DNA of 64,000 nt from assembly GCA_025964675.1 (NCBI GenBank), contig JAOPYI010000124.1, positions 1-64,000 on the forward strand. The letters are read 5' to 3'. Below, piece by piece: positions 1 to 8,295 of the stretch. Below the pieces are notes generated by a model. It made no database searches. It was given only the letters and a program-made list of their open reading frames with translations, and was not told where the DNA came from. Origin of the DNA: Sphaerisporangium sp. (lineage in GTDB: Bacteria > Actinomycetota > Actinomycetes > Streptosporangiales > Streptosporangiaceae). The stretch's first letter is position 1. Every line of letters starts with the position of its first letter. The position numbers and the translations under genes are program-made.

Positions 1-2
1 GC

Positions 3-629
3 GTCACGGTGAACGTCTACCGGGTCAGCGCCATCAGCTCCACCAGCGCCGGCTCGATGATGACCACCGCGAAGAACTCGCTCGTCGCCCACGCCGGACG
101 GTTCGGGGCCTACCCGTACGGCGAGGCCGACGTGGTGCTGGACAACAACTTCTGGTTCGGCGGCATGGAGTATCCCGGCTTCGTGCTCGACGTGGTCAGC
201 TCCACGGCCCTCGCCCACGAGCTGGCGCACCAGTGGTGGTACGGCATCATCGGCGACGACGAGTACAACAGCCCGTGGCTGGACGAGTCCTTCACCGACT
301 ACGCCACCGACCTGTACAACAACATCTCCGGCACCAACTGCTGGAACAGCGTCTCCTGGCAGTCGTCGGCCGAGAAGATCAGCAACTCCATGGCCTACTG
401 GGACGCCCATTCGAGCCGGTACGGAACCGTGGTGTACACCTATGGCAAGTGCGCGCTGCACGACCTGCGACGCCTGATCGGCACGACGACGATGGCGAAC
501 CTGCTGAAGAACTACGCCGCCTCACACTGGTACGGGATCTCCACCACCGCCGAGTTCAAGGCCGCCGCCCAGGCCGCGACCACGGTCAACCTGTCGTCCT
601 TCTGGACCACGCACCGCATCGACGGCTGA
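3..629 (+). CDS. M1 family metallopeptidase, C-terminal part (5' end outside window)
   Basis: This is the 3' end of a zinc aminopeptidase-like gene that is already open at the window edge. The zinc site is intact: HELAH is followed by 18 residues and then the third ligand, the Glu in WLDESF, giving the HExxH-x18-E pattern of gluzincin (M1) peptidases. The stretch FGGMEYPG just upstream resembles the GxMEN-type exopeptidase motif, with Tyr where Asn is usual. The rest is the helical region that follows the catalytic site, and it ends soon after, so a long ERAP-type C-terminal domain is absent. The protein is probably secreted, as related actinomycete enzymes are, but the N-terminus cannot be seen. 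A strong hairpin follows the stop codon. Confidence 0.9.
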   Translation, partial: VTVNVYRVSAISSTSAGSMMTTAKNSLVAHAGRFGAYPYGEADVVLDNNFWFGGMEYPGFVLDVVSSTALAHELAHQWWYGIIGDDEYNSPWLDESFTDYATDLYNNISGTNCWNSVSWQSSAEKISNSMAYWDAHSSRYGTVVYTYGKCALHDLRRLIGTTTMANLLKNYAASHWYGISTTAEFKAAAQAATTVNLSSFWTTHRIDG

Positions 630-638
630 ACCACTTGA

Positions 639-663
639 GTCCCGGCCTCGGCGAGGCCGGGAC
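639..663. terminator. Rho-independent-type hairpin after the M1 peptidase gene
   Basis: A perfect 11-bp stem, GTCCCGGCCTC pairing with GAGGCCGGGAC around a 3-nt loop, starts 10 bases after the peptidase stop. There is no U-tract, which is normal for actinomycete terminators. It lies between convergent genes and could act on both strands. Confidence 0.75.
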
Positions 664-743
664 CATGTCGGAGGCCAACGCGAGCCGCCTCGCCGCGGAA
701 AGCGGCTACAGGGAGCAGTTGTAGCTGTCGGCGCGGGGGTCGC

Positions 744-1757
744 CTACCTGCGCCGAAGCCGCGCATTTGTGAGCGCGGGGGGCTCGGCCGCGTAGTTGTC
801 CGCGGGGTCGAGGTCGGTTCCCGGCGGGACGATCTCGTCGATGCGATCGAGGATTTCGCCCGGCAGCTCAAGGTCGGCACCAGAAACGAGTCCGTCGAGC
901 TGTTCATGCGTGCGCGGGCCGATCAGTACGGAGGTGACCGCCGGATGCCCGCGGACGAACGCGGTCGCGAGCTGGGGAAGCGTCATCCCCGCCTCGTCGG
1001 CGAGAGCGACCAGCTTCGTCAGTGCGTCCGCCTTGAGCCTGCCGGTGGGAGTCGACAAGTCGTAGCTCGACGGGCGCAACGATGCCCGGTGACTCGAGGT
1101 GAGATCCGCGCGCCCGGAGAGCCAGCCGCTGTTCAGCGGGCTGTAGGTGAGCACGCCCATCGCATAGCGCTCGGCCGTCGGGAGCACGGCGGCCTCGAGC
1201 TTGCGGGTGAAGACGGAGTACATCGGCTGCTCGGTCAGGAATCGGTGGGATCCCTGCGTCTGCGCCGCCCACTGCGCCTCGACGATCTTCTCGGCCGGGA
1301 ACGTGGATGACCCGATCGCACGGACCTTGCCATCCAGAATCAGGTCGGACAAGGCTGTGAGCGTCTCGCTGATATCGGTGTCGTAGTCGGGGCGATGCAT
1401 TTGGTATAGGTCGATGTAGTCGGTGTCGAGGCGACGAAGGCTGTTCTCGACCGCCCGCAGAATCCACTTGCGCGAGCCGCCGCGCTGGTTCGGGTCCTCG
1501 CCCATCGGCCGTCCGAATTTGGTCGCGAGTACCACATCGTCCCGACGCCCCTTGATTGCCCTACCGACGATCTCCTCGGACTCTCCTGCCGAGTAGACAT
1601 CCGCCGTGTCGATGAAGTTGATGCCGGCATCGAGCGCGCTGTGGATGATGCGGATCGAGTCGTCGTGATCCGGATTTCCTAGGCGGCCGAACATCATCGC
1701 GCCCAGCGTGAACTCGCTGACGGATATTCCGGTTGCCCCCAGGATCCTGCGTTTCAT
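744..1757 (-). CDS. Aldo/keto reductase
   Basis: A predicted NADPH-dependent carbonyl reductase of 337 residues, full length for the family. The AKR tetrad is visible: Asp50 and Tyr55 (in IDTADVYSAG), Lys80 (in ATKFG) and His121 (in YQMHRPD). The cofactor region near the C-terminus (SVLIGPRTHEQL) is also typical of the NADPH-linked group. The ATG start has an AAAGG ribosome site about 9 bases upstream. It is divergent from the AraC-type gene with 165 bp between them, so that regulator probably controls it, perhaps in response to an aldehyde or other electrophile. The substrate cannot be read from the sequence. Confidence 0.93.
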   Translation of the reverse strand: MKRRILGATGISVSEFTLGAMMFGRLGNPDHDDSIRIIHSALDAGINFIDTADVYSAGESEEIVGRAIKGRRDDVVLATKFGRPMGEDPNQRGGSRKWILRAVENSLRRLDTDYIDLYQMHRPDYDTDISETLTALSDLILDGKVRAIGSSTFPAEKIVEAQWAAQTQGSHRFLTEQPMYSVFTRKLEAAVLPTAERYAMGVLTYSPLNSGWLSGRADLTSSHRASLRPSSYDLSTPTGRLKADALTKLVALADEAGMTLPQLATAFVRGHPAVTSVLIGPRTHEQLDGLVSGADLELPGEILDRIDEIVPPGTDLDPADNYAAEPPALTNARLRRR

Positions 1758-1922
1758 TGCTTTCGTGCCTTTCAGATCGGGAGTGCCGATAGCTCAATGG
1801 CACCACGCCGGTCCGCCGGATCGGTAGACAGATCCTGCTGTGGGCTTGCACAATGCTGTCAAAATTGCGCGGATCACGCGGAGCGGTGTTGTGGTGAAAC
1901 CGTCCGCGTGCTTGGCTGAAGT

Positions 1923-2834
1923 GTGGACCTGCTCGACGAACTTCGGATGCTGATCGTGCGGCACGCGAAGGGCGGCGCGCAGCGGAAGACGCAGATCCTG
2001 GATGGCATATCCATCGCCTTCGCAGACGAACCGACACCTCCGGTCAGCGTGATGTCGGAGCCATCACTGGCGGTTGTCGGCCAGGGCGTGAAGCGCACGG
2101 TGCTCAACGGCAGGCCATACGACTATCACGCCGGCCAGTACATCGTCGTGTCGGTCGACCTCCCGGTGATCGGCCAGGCGCTCGAGGCCAGCGTGGATAA
2201 GCCCTTCGTCGTCTTCACCATGAGGTTGAAGCCCGCGATGATCGCGCCGCTGCTGCTCGAGACGAACAACGCCGCACGACCGCCCGCCTTCTGCGGCCTC
2301 GCGGTCAGCGACTCGACGCCGCAGCTACTCGATCCGATCGTTCGACTGCTGCGCCTGCTGGATCACCCGAACGACGTCCGCGTGCTCGGACCGGGTCTCG
2401 AGCGGGAGATCCTGTGGCGTCTGATCACCGGCGACCAGGGCGCGCTCGTGCGCCAGATCGGTCTCGCCGACGGAAGCCTCGCGCACATCACCCGCACGGT
2501 CCGCTGGATCCGGGAGCACTACAACGAGCCCATGCGCATTGCCGACCTCGCCGACATGTCGGGCATGAGTGCGTCCTCCTTCCACCGGCACTTCCGCTGG
2601 GCGACGTCGATGACACCGATCCAGTTCCAGAAGCAGATCCGGTTGCAGGAAGCACGCGCGCTGCTCATAACCCGGCCGGGAGACGTTGCCGAGATCGGCT
2701 ATCTCGTCGGTTACCAGAGCCCATCCCAGTTCAGCCGCGAGTACCGCAAGACCTTCGGCGCACCCCCGGGGCGGGATGCCGCCAGACTGTCGGCGACCGA
2801 CTCGCGGACCGGAACCGCGGATTCGGCCCTGTAG
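1923..2834 (+). CDS. AraC family transcriptional regulator
   Basis: A protein of 303 residues with the two-part layout of the AraC group that often controls reductases. The N-terminal sensing domain spans residues about 20-180 (GRPYDYHAGQYIVVSVDLPV). The C-terminal AraC domain spans about 195-290 and has both helix-turn-helix units: MRIADLADMSGMSASSFHRH and AEIGYLVGYQSPSQFSREYR. The start is GTG; no strong ribosome site precedes it. It is divergent from the aldo/keto reductase, which is its most likely target. A further start upstream cannot be excluded. Confidence 0.9.
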   Translation: MDLLDELRMLIVRHAKGGAQRKTQILDGISIAFADEPTPPVSVMSEPSLAVVGQGVKRTVLNGRPYDYHAGQYIVVSVDLPVIGQALEASVDKPFVVFTMRLKPAMIAPLLLETNNAARPPAFCGLAVSDSTPQLLDPIVRLLRLLDHPNDVRVLGPGLEREILWRLITGDQGALVRQIGLADGSLAHITRTVRWIREHYNEPMRIADLADMSGMSASSFHRHFRWATSMTPIQFQKQIRLQEARALLITRPGDVAEIGYLVGYQSPSQFSREYRKTFGAPPGRDAARLSATDSRTGTADSAL

Positions 2835-2963
2835 GCACGTCCTCCCACGAGACGCAGCCCTGTATCGGTCACACAGCGCCTCAGCGGGCGGCGTTTCATT
2901 GGTTCTCAACCGAACCTGACAGATCCGGTTCATTGAGCCCCACACAGGGCTGGAAATGACTGT

Positions 2964-2992
2964 GGGCACCCTCCGTCAAGTGGAGAGTGCCC
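2964..2992. terminator. Bidirectional hairpin between the AraC gene and tRNA-Lys
   Basis: GGGCAC and CTCC on the left arm pair with GGAG and GTGCCC on the right, with one C/A mismatch and a 7-nt loop. It lies 130 bases after the AraC stop and 20 bases beyond the tRNA 3' end on the other strand, so it could end both transcripts. Confidence 0.6.
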
Positions 2993-3011
2993 AGGTCATC
3001 GGCCATAGCCG

Positions 3012-3088
3012 TGGTGCGCCGCCAGGGACTCGAACCCCGGACCCGCTGATTAAGAGTCAGCTGCTCTAACCAACTGAGCTAGCGGCGC
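3012..3088 (-). tRNA. tRNA-Lys, anticodon CTT
   Basis: The minus strand folds as a full cloverleaf. The acceptor stem is GCGCCGC paired with GCGGCGC, the D arm reads AGCTCAGTTGGTTAGAGC, the anticodon stem is GCTGA/TCAGC around loop CTCTTAA, and the T arm contains GGTTCGAGTCC. The anticodon CTT decodes AAG. The discriminator is A, and CCA is encoded in the DNA at 3014-3012. A TAATCT-like -10 box lies at 3107-3102, about 14 bases upstream of the mature 5' end. Confidence 0.97.
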
Positions 3089-3183
3089 AGGAAGCACATC
3101 AAGATTAGCGCACACGGCGGACACTTCGCACCGATCGGGCACGCTAGGCTAGAACAACATTCGGGTTACTGACGGGAGCGCCG

Positions 3184-4050
3184 ATGACGTCGTGGTTCAC
3201 CTCGCCTGCCGACGCCGGGGAACGGCTCGCCAGCGTGGACTATCTCGCCGACGACGGCATCGCGACCTCGGTGTTCCTGGCGGCCGCGCTGGGGAAGCCG
3301 TTGCTGGCCGAGGGACCCGCGGGCGTGGGCAAGACGCAGCTCGCCAAGGCCATCGCGGAGTCGACCGGGGCCGAGCTGATCAGGCTCCAGTGTTACGAAG
3401 GGCTCGACGAGGCCCGCGCGCTGTACGAGTGGAACTACAAGAAGCAGCTCCTGCGGATCCAGGCCTCCGGCGAGCAGGCGTGGGAGGAGACGCACGACGA
3501 CATCTTCAGCGAGGAGTTCCTTCTGGAGCGTCCCCTGCTGAAGGCGATCCGGCGGACCGGGCCGACGGTGCTGCTGATCGACGAGACCGACAAGGCCGAC
3601 GTCGAGGTCGAGGGCCTGTTACTGGAGATCCTTTCCGACTACCAGGTGACGATCCCCGAGCTCGGCACCATCGTCGCGACGCGCAAGCCGTACGTCGTGC
3701 TGACCTCGAACGCGACCCGCGAGCTGTCGGAGGCGCTGAAGAGGCGCTGCCTCTACCTTCACCTGGACTACCCCTCACCCGAGCGCGAGCGCGACATCGT
3801 GGTCGCGCAGGTGCCGGGTATCGAGGCCTCACTGGCCGAGCAACTCGCCCGTACGGTAGCAACGCTGCGCGCGCTGGAGCTGAAGAAGTCCCCGTCGATC
3901 GCCGAGACCATCGATTGGGCGCACACGCTTCTGGCGCTCGGGCGTACCGACCTGGACGAGTCCACCACCGCGCGCACGCTCGGGGTAGTGCTCAAGCACG
4001 CGTCCGACCAGGCGCGGGCCATCAAGGAGCTTGGCCTGCCGGCCCGGTGA
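3184..4050 (+). CDS. MoxR-type AAA+ ATPase (CoxD-like)
   Basis: A cytoplasmic ATPase of 288 residues. Walker A is GPAGVGKT at residues 44-51, Walker B is VLLIDETDKAD near 130, and a sensor-1-like TSNATRELS follows. MoxR proteins act as chaperone-like remodellers that insert cofactors or activate partner complexes, usually together with a VWA-domain protein. That partner is the next gene, about 20 bases downstream. The best family resemblance is to CoxD-type MoxR proteins of carbon monoxide dehydrogenase loci, but no dehydrogenase subunits are present here, so its client is unknown. A TAGGCT -10-like box lies at 3145-3150. Confidence 0.92.
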   Translation: MTSWFTSPADAGERLASVDYLADDGIATSVFLAAALGKPLLAEGPAGVGKTQLAKAIAESTGAELIRLQCYEGLDEARALYEWNYKKQLLRIQASGEQAWEETHDDIFSEEFLLERPLLKAIRRTGPTVLLIDETDKADVEVEGLLLEILSDYQVTIPELGTIVATRKPYVVLTSNATRELSEALKRRCLYLHLDYPSPERERDIVVAQVPGIEASLAEQLARTVATLRALELKKSPSIAETIDWAHTLLALGRTDLDESTTARTLGVVLKHASDQARAIKELGLPAR

Positions 4051-4070
4051 CGACCAGAGGGGGTGCAGGG

Positions 4071-5447
4071 GTGTCGCTGGTCGACAGGCATGTGGGTTTC
4101 GTGCACGCGCTCCGCAGGGCGGGACTGCCGGTGTCGCTGGCCGAGGGGCTGGACGCCGCTCGCGCGCTCGAGGTCATCGACCTCACCGAGCGGGAGACGC
4201 TTCGCGAGGCGTACGCCGCCACGCTCGTCAAGCGCCCGACGCACCGCCCTGGCTTCGACACGCTCTTCGACCTGTGGTTCCCTCCGGTGACCAGCGCGTT
4301 GCGCACCACCGTCTCGGACGGGGACCAGCCGGACCTCGAACAGGCGGAGGTCTCACAACTACGCGACCGGCTGGCTGAGCTGCTGCTCGACGACGCGGCC
4401 GCGATGCGAGATCCCGCGTTCGGCGAGTTCGTCCGGGCGATGGTGGAGCGGTTCGGGCGCCAGCCCGCCGGTCCCGGCCGCCAGAACTGGTTCTCCTATT
4501 CCGTGCTGCGCGCCCTCTCCCCCGGCACCCTGATGGCCAGGATGCTCAACGACGTGCTGCTCGGCCAGCAACGGGGCGGGCTGGCCGAGAAGGTGGCCCG
4601 CCGCCGGCTCGCCGACAACATCGCCGGCTTCGAGAACGCCGTGGCTTCGGACGTGCGAAGGAGGATCGCCGAGGACTCCGGCATTGAGAAGATCGCGAGG
4701 TCGACGGTGAAGCCGCCCGTCGACCAGATCGACTTCCTGCGGGTCACGAAGGCCGATCTGGCGAAGCTGCGGCGTGAGGTGCACCCGCTGGCGCGGCGCC
4801 TCGCCACGCGGTTGACGATCAGACATCGGCTGGGCCATCGGGGCCGGCTCGACTTCCGGCGTACGGTCAGGGCTTCACTGAGCACCGGCGGAGTCCCGAT
4901 CGTCACCCGCATGAAGCCGCGACGCCCTCACAAGCCCGAGCTGGTCGTGCTGTGCGACGCGAGCGATTCTGTGTCCACGTTCTCGCACTTCACGCTGCTG
5001 CTCACGTACGCGCTGCGCGAGCAGTTCACCAAGGTGCGCGCGTTCGCCTTCGTGGACACGGTGGATGAGATCACACGTTTCTTCGCGCCGGGCATCGACG
5101 TCGTAGAGGCGATCAGCCGGATGACCGAGGAAGCCGACATCTCACGCTTCGGCCGGAGCGACTACGGGCACTCGTTCGAAAGGTTCGCCGAGAAGTACGG
5201 CGACGCCATCGGTCCGAAGACGTCGCTGCTGATACTCGGGGACGCCCGGTCCAACTACCAGCGGCCCGCGCTCGCCACGTTGAAGCGGCTCGCCGGCGAG
5301 GCCAGGCACGCGTACTGGCTCAACCCGGAGCCGCTCGCCCAGTGGGACACCGGGGACTCGGTCGCGACCCCCTACGGCGGCGTGATCGAGATGCACGAAT
5401 GCCGCAACGTAGCCCAGCTCGCCGCCTTCATCGAGAACCTCGCCTAA
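4071..5447 (+). CDS. VWA domain protein, CoxE-like
   Basis: A protein of about 458 residues whose C-terminal half is a von Willebrand A domain. The metal-ion site is DASDS in ELVVLCDASDSVS, a form of DxSxS. The N-terminal half is alpha-helical and typical of CoxE-like partners of MoxR ATPases. I chose the GTG at 4071 because AGAGGGGG lies about 8 bases upstream. An in-frame GTG at 4047 overlapping the MoxR stop is the alternative. With the preceding ATPase it should form a chaperone pair that matures an unidentified enzyme. Confidence 0.88.
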   Translation: MSLVDRHVGFVHALRRAGLPVSLAEGLDAARALEVIDLTERETLREAYAATLVKRPTHRPGFDTLFDLWFPPVTSALRTTVSDGDQPDLEQAEVSQLRDRLAELLLDDAAAMRDPAFGEFVRAMVERFGRQPAGPGRQNWFSYSVLRALSPGTLMARMLNDVLLGQQRGGLAEKVARRRLADNIAGFENAVASDVRRRIAEDSGIEKIARSTVKPPVDQIDFLRVTKADLAKLRREVHPLARRLATRLTIRHRLGHRGRLDFRRTVRASLSTGGVPIVTRMKPRRPHKPELVVLCDASDSVSTFSHFTLLLTYALREQFTKVRAFAFVDTVDEITRFFAPGIDVVEAISRMTEEADISRFGRSDYGHSFERFAEKYGDAIGPKTSLLILGDARSNYQRPALATLKRLAGEARHAYWLNPEPLAQWDTGDSVATPYGGVIEMHECRNVAQLAAFIENLA

Positions 5448-5487
5448 TCAACACTCGCAGGTCGCTCACCCTGGCAAAGGGGAACGG

Positions 5488-6252
5488 TCATGTCATTCGG
5501 CGGAGGATCCGGGCGGCTGTGCGGGCGAGGATCTCGACCTCGTCTTCGGTGAGGTCGGCGTGGGTGTCGCCTATGATCCACTTGGCCGCCCTGCGCGGCA
5601 GGAACAGTGTGAGCCCCTCGGCGCTCACCACGGTGGTCTTCACGTGGCCTCCGTGCACGACGAGCAGGGGCGAGATGTCGACGGGGATGCCGGACTCGCG
5701 CGACAGCAGCTCGCCCATGGACGTGGCGGCCTCCACGAGCGGCTTCGCCACCGACGAGCCGGACCTCTCGCCGAAGAACAGCCTGCCTCCGTACGCCGCG
5801 ATGTAGGTGTCGGGCGGCCACGCCTCGTTGTCGACGATCCACACCCCGCCGGGGCCGATCACCAGGTGGTCGATGGAGGCCTTCCCAGGTACGGCCCGCC
5901 CGTCGAGCACGCGATAGCCGTACTTGCCGAGCGCGCGGCGTAACAGCCGTCCGGTGCGCACCGCGCCGGAGCGCTTGCCTCGCCAGACAGCCGTGGCCTC
6001 GAACATCCGCCAGGAGATGAACGCGTCGGCGACCCAGACGGCACCGCCTCCGAGGAGCCCGATCAGGAACGGCACCGGCAGCGAGCGGTAGAAGGCGAGC
6101 GCGGTTATGAGGACAAAAGCCGCTCCCGCCATGATGTGGCGCCGGCGACGGCGCTCCGACCTGGTGTCACGCCAGCGGAGCTCATACATCACCGATGGCG
6201 AGCCCCACTTGAACTTGTCGTCCTGCGGCACGTAAATGGAACCATTGGGCAC
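5488..6252 (-). CDS. NERD (nuclease-related) domain membrane protein
   Basis: A protein of 254 residues. The N-terminal region is basic (RWRDTRSERRRRRH). It is followed by two hydrophobic segments at about 40-55 and 62-80, which fit a transmembrane hairpin. The C-terminal part has the NERD signature: IDHLVIGPGGVWIVDNEAWP, then AAYGGRLFFG, with the conserved Asp and Gly-Pro-Gly turn of the restriction-endonuclease-like fold. The usual catalytic Lys (nxK) appears replaced by Glu-Ala (DNEAW), so nuclease activity is uncertain. Its role is unknown. It is convergent with the CoxE-like gene and separated from it by 40 bp. Confidence 0.82.
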   Translation of the reverse strand: MPNGSIYVPQDDKFKWGSPSVMYELRWRDTRSERRRRRHIMAGAAFVLITALAFYRSLPVPFLIGLLGGGAVWVADAFISWRMFEATAVWRGKRSGAVRTGRLLRRALGKYGYRVLDGRAVPGKASIDHLVIGPGGVWIVDNEAWPPDTYIAAYGGRLFFGERSGSSVAKPLVEAATSMGELLSRESGIPVDISPLLVVHGGHVKTTVVSAEGLTLFLPRRAAKWIIGDTHADLTEDEVEILARTAARILRRMT

Positions 6253-6423
6253 CGGAAACCCCCACGATTTCGGGCTCGTCGACTACGTCGTTGAATACCC
6301 AACCGGGGGCTCCAACCTCTCTAAGGTTATGTAATTAACACACCCACGACACAGCGTCGGCGTGGTGGTCACCCGCCAAGAGGCGTAATAGAGCACGCGG
6401 GAAGACGGATGTCACAGCCTGTT

Positions 6424-6439
6424 AACCGACCAGTCGGTA
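6424..6439. promoter_or_regulatory. Probable TetR operator upstream of the tetR gene
   Basis: AACCGACCAGTCGGTA is a near-palindrome of two 8-bp arms, about 38 bases upstream of the tetR start. It matches a site at 11837-11852, upstream of the acyl-CoA operon, at 13 of 16 positions. This suggests autoregulation and control of that operon by the same repressor. Confidence 0.65.
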
Positions 6440-6476
6440 TGCTGGGTGGCGTCGACATGCAGGGGAGGCATGCGTG

Positions 6477-7094
6477 ATGGCGCGCAACGGGGCTCGGGCA
6501 CCTACCACCACAGGCGGCACGAAGGATGAGCCGGTACGGCAGAGGTTGCTGGCCGAGGCGACGCGCCTGTTCGCGGAGAAGGGCTTCGAAAGCACGTCGG
6601 TACAGGAGATCGTGTCCGCCGCGGGGGTCACCAAGGGGGCGATGTACCACTACTTCGACTCCAAGGACGACCTCCTGCGCGAGATCTACGCCCGCGTGCT
6701 GCGCCTGCAGATCGAGCGGCTGGAGAGGTTCGCCGGCGCGCCAGGGCCGATCGCCGACCGTGTGCACGCCGCCGCCGTCGACGTGATCGCCACCACGATC
6801 GAGAACCTCGACGACTCCAAGATCTTCTTCCGGTCGATGCACCAGCTCGCGCCGGAGACCCAGAAGGCCGTACGGGCGGAGCGCCGCCGCTACCACGAGC
6901 GCTTCCGGGACCTGCTGGTCGAGGGCCAGCACGCCGAGGTGTTCCGCGCCGACGTGCCGGCCGACCTCGTGGTCGACTTCTTCTTCGGCTCCGTCCACCA
7001 CCTGGGCACGTGGTACCACACCGACGGCGCCCTCTCGGGCACGGCGGTCGGAAAGCACTTCGCCGACCTCCTCCTCGCCTCCCTCCGTCACTGA
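6477..7094 (+). CDS. TetR/AcrR family transcriptional regulator
   Basis: A protein of about 205 residues. The N-terminal TetR helix-turn-helix is clear (LLAEATRLFAEKGFESTSVQ, then AAGVTKGAMYHYFDSKDDLL), and the C-terminal ligand domain is all-helical. The ATG at 6477 is preferred, with AGGGGAGG about 8 bases upstream; a GTG at 6474 would add one residue. It is convergent with a three-gene acyl-CoA dehydrogenase set. Regulators of this type next to acyl-CoA dehydrogenases usually sense acyl-CoA thioesters. The shared operator sequences support the same role here. Confidence 0.92.
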   Translation: MARNGARAPTTTGGTKDEPVRQRLLAEATRLFAEKGFESTSVQEIVSAAGVTKGAMYHYFDSKDDLLREIYARVLRLQIERLERFAGAPGPIADRVHAAAVDVIATTIENLDDSKIFFRSMHQLAPETQKAVRAERRRYHERFRDLLVEGQHAEVFRADVPADLVVDFFFGSVHHLGTWYHTDGALSGTAVGKHFADLLLASLRH

Positions 7095-7104
7095 CGACGC
7101 CCCG

Positions 7105-7135
7105 CCGGCCGTCCGGCTCCTCCGCGAACGGCCGG
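7105..7135. terminator. Bidirectional hairpin between tetR and acyl-CoA dehydrogenase
   Basis: CCGGCCGT pairs perfectly with ACGGCCGG around a 15-nt loop, within the 52-bp gap between two convergent stop codons. Confidence 0.6.
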
Positions 7136-7146
7136 GACCAGCCGCG

Positions 7147-8295
7147 TCAGGAGCCGAGCGGGCCGGGAAGGTCGGCCAGACGCGCGAGCGCGTCCCGGTG
7201 GTCACCCGGCGTGCCGAGCGCGATCTCATCGGCCTTGGCGCGCTTCAGATAGAGGTGTACGGGATGCTCCCAGGTCATCCCGATGCCCCCGTGCAGCTGG
7301 ACGCACTCCTCCGCCGCGTGCACGGCGACCGCCCCGCACCACGCCTGCGCGACCGCGACGGCCGTGGCGGTGTCCGTACCCGACGCGAGCGCGTCCGCGG
7401 CGTTGCGGGCGGCGGCCCGGGCCTGCACGATCTCCATCCACAGGTCGGCGAGCCGGTGCTTCAGCGACTGGAACGAGCCGACGGGCCTGGCGAACTGGTG
7501 ACGTTCCTTGACGTACGCGACCGTCGTGGTGAGACACCACTCCGCGACCCCGAGCTGCTCGGACGCGAGGAGCCCTGCGCCGAGGTCCAGCGCGGCGCGC
7601 AGCGGTCGCAGGCCGGAGGAGACCTGCCGGGCCGGCGCTCCGATGAAGGTCACGGTCGAGATGGGCCGGGTGAGGTCGAGGGACACCATCGGCGTGACGG
7701 TCGCATCGGCGGCTTCGACGGCGTAGAGCGCCCCGGAGGCGGGAACGATGAGCACGTCGGCGACGTCGGCGCCCGCCACGGCCGTGACGCGCCCGCTCAG
7801 CGTCCCACCTTCGACCGCCACAGCCCCCCAAGGCGTTCCCGCGGCCGTGTCCGCGCCGGGCGCTTTCGGGGATTGCGGCGACTCGCTCCATTCCAAGGAG
7901 TACGGCGAGGAGGCGAACGAGACCGCGAGCGCCGCCGTGGTCTCCCCGCTCGCGAGGGTCGCAAGGAGTTCCCGTGCCCCGTCCGTACCCGCGCTCACCA
8001 GCGCCTGCGTCGCGAGGACGGAGCTGGTCAGGAAGGGCACCGGGGTCACCGCGCGGCCGAGCTCCTCCAGCACGACCGCAGCCTCGCGCGCAGAGGCGCC
8101 CGCACCTTCCAGCTCCTCGGGAATCAGCAACCCGGCCACCCCGATGTCCCGGGCCAGCGCCTTCCACAGGTCGGCGTCGTACGGCGAGGCGCTCTCGATC
8201 CTCGCGAGCACCGTGGCCGGAGGGCAGCGGTCGGCCAGCAGATCGCGAACCGCCGCCCGCAGCTCCTCCTCGACCTCGGAGTACAGCAGTGTCAT
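7147..8295 (-). CDS. Acyl-CoA dehydrogenase family protein
   Basis: A flavoenzyme of about 382 residues predicted to oxidise an acyl-CoA to the enoyl-CoA. The usual three domains are present: an N-terminal helical part (EEELRAAVRDLLADRC), a middle beta domain, and a C-terminal helical domain with RHQFARPVGSFQSLKHRLAD and QLHGGIGMTWEHPVHLYLKR. The middle domain is poorly conserved compared with the other two dehydrogenases here, a pattern seen in the smaller partner of FadE heteromers. The ATG at 8295 overlaps the upstream stop by 4 bp (ATGA), so the two are probably translationally coupled and may form a heteromer. It is the last gene of the operon. Confidence 0.92.
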   Translation of the reverse strand: MTLLYSEVEEELRAAVRDLLADRCPPATVLARIESASPYDADLWKALARDIGVAGLLIPEELEGAGASAREAAVVLEELGRAVTPVPFLTSSVLATQALVSAGTDGARELLATLASGETTAALAVSFASSPYSLEWSESPQSPKAPGADTAAGTPWGAVAVEGGTLSGRVTAVAGADVADVLIVPASGALYAVEAADATVTPMVSLDLTRPISTVTFIGAPARQVSSGLRPLRAALDLGAGLLASEQLGVAEWCLTTTVAYVKERHQFARPVGSFQSLKHRLADLWMEIVQARAAARNAADALASGTDTATAVAVAQAWCGAVAVHAAEECVQLHGGIGMTWEHPVHLYLKRAKADEIALGTPGDHRDALARLADLPGPLGS

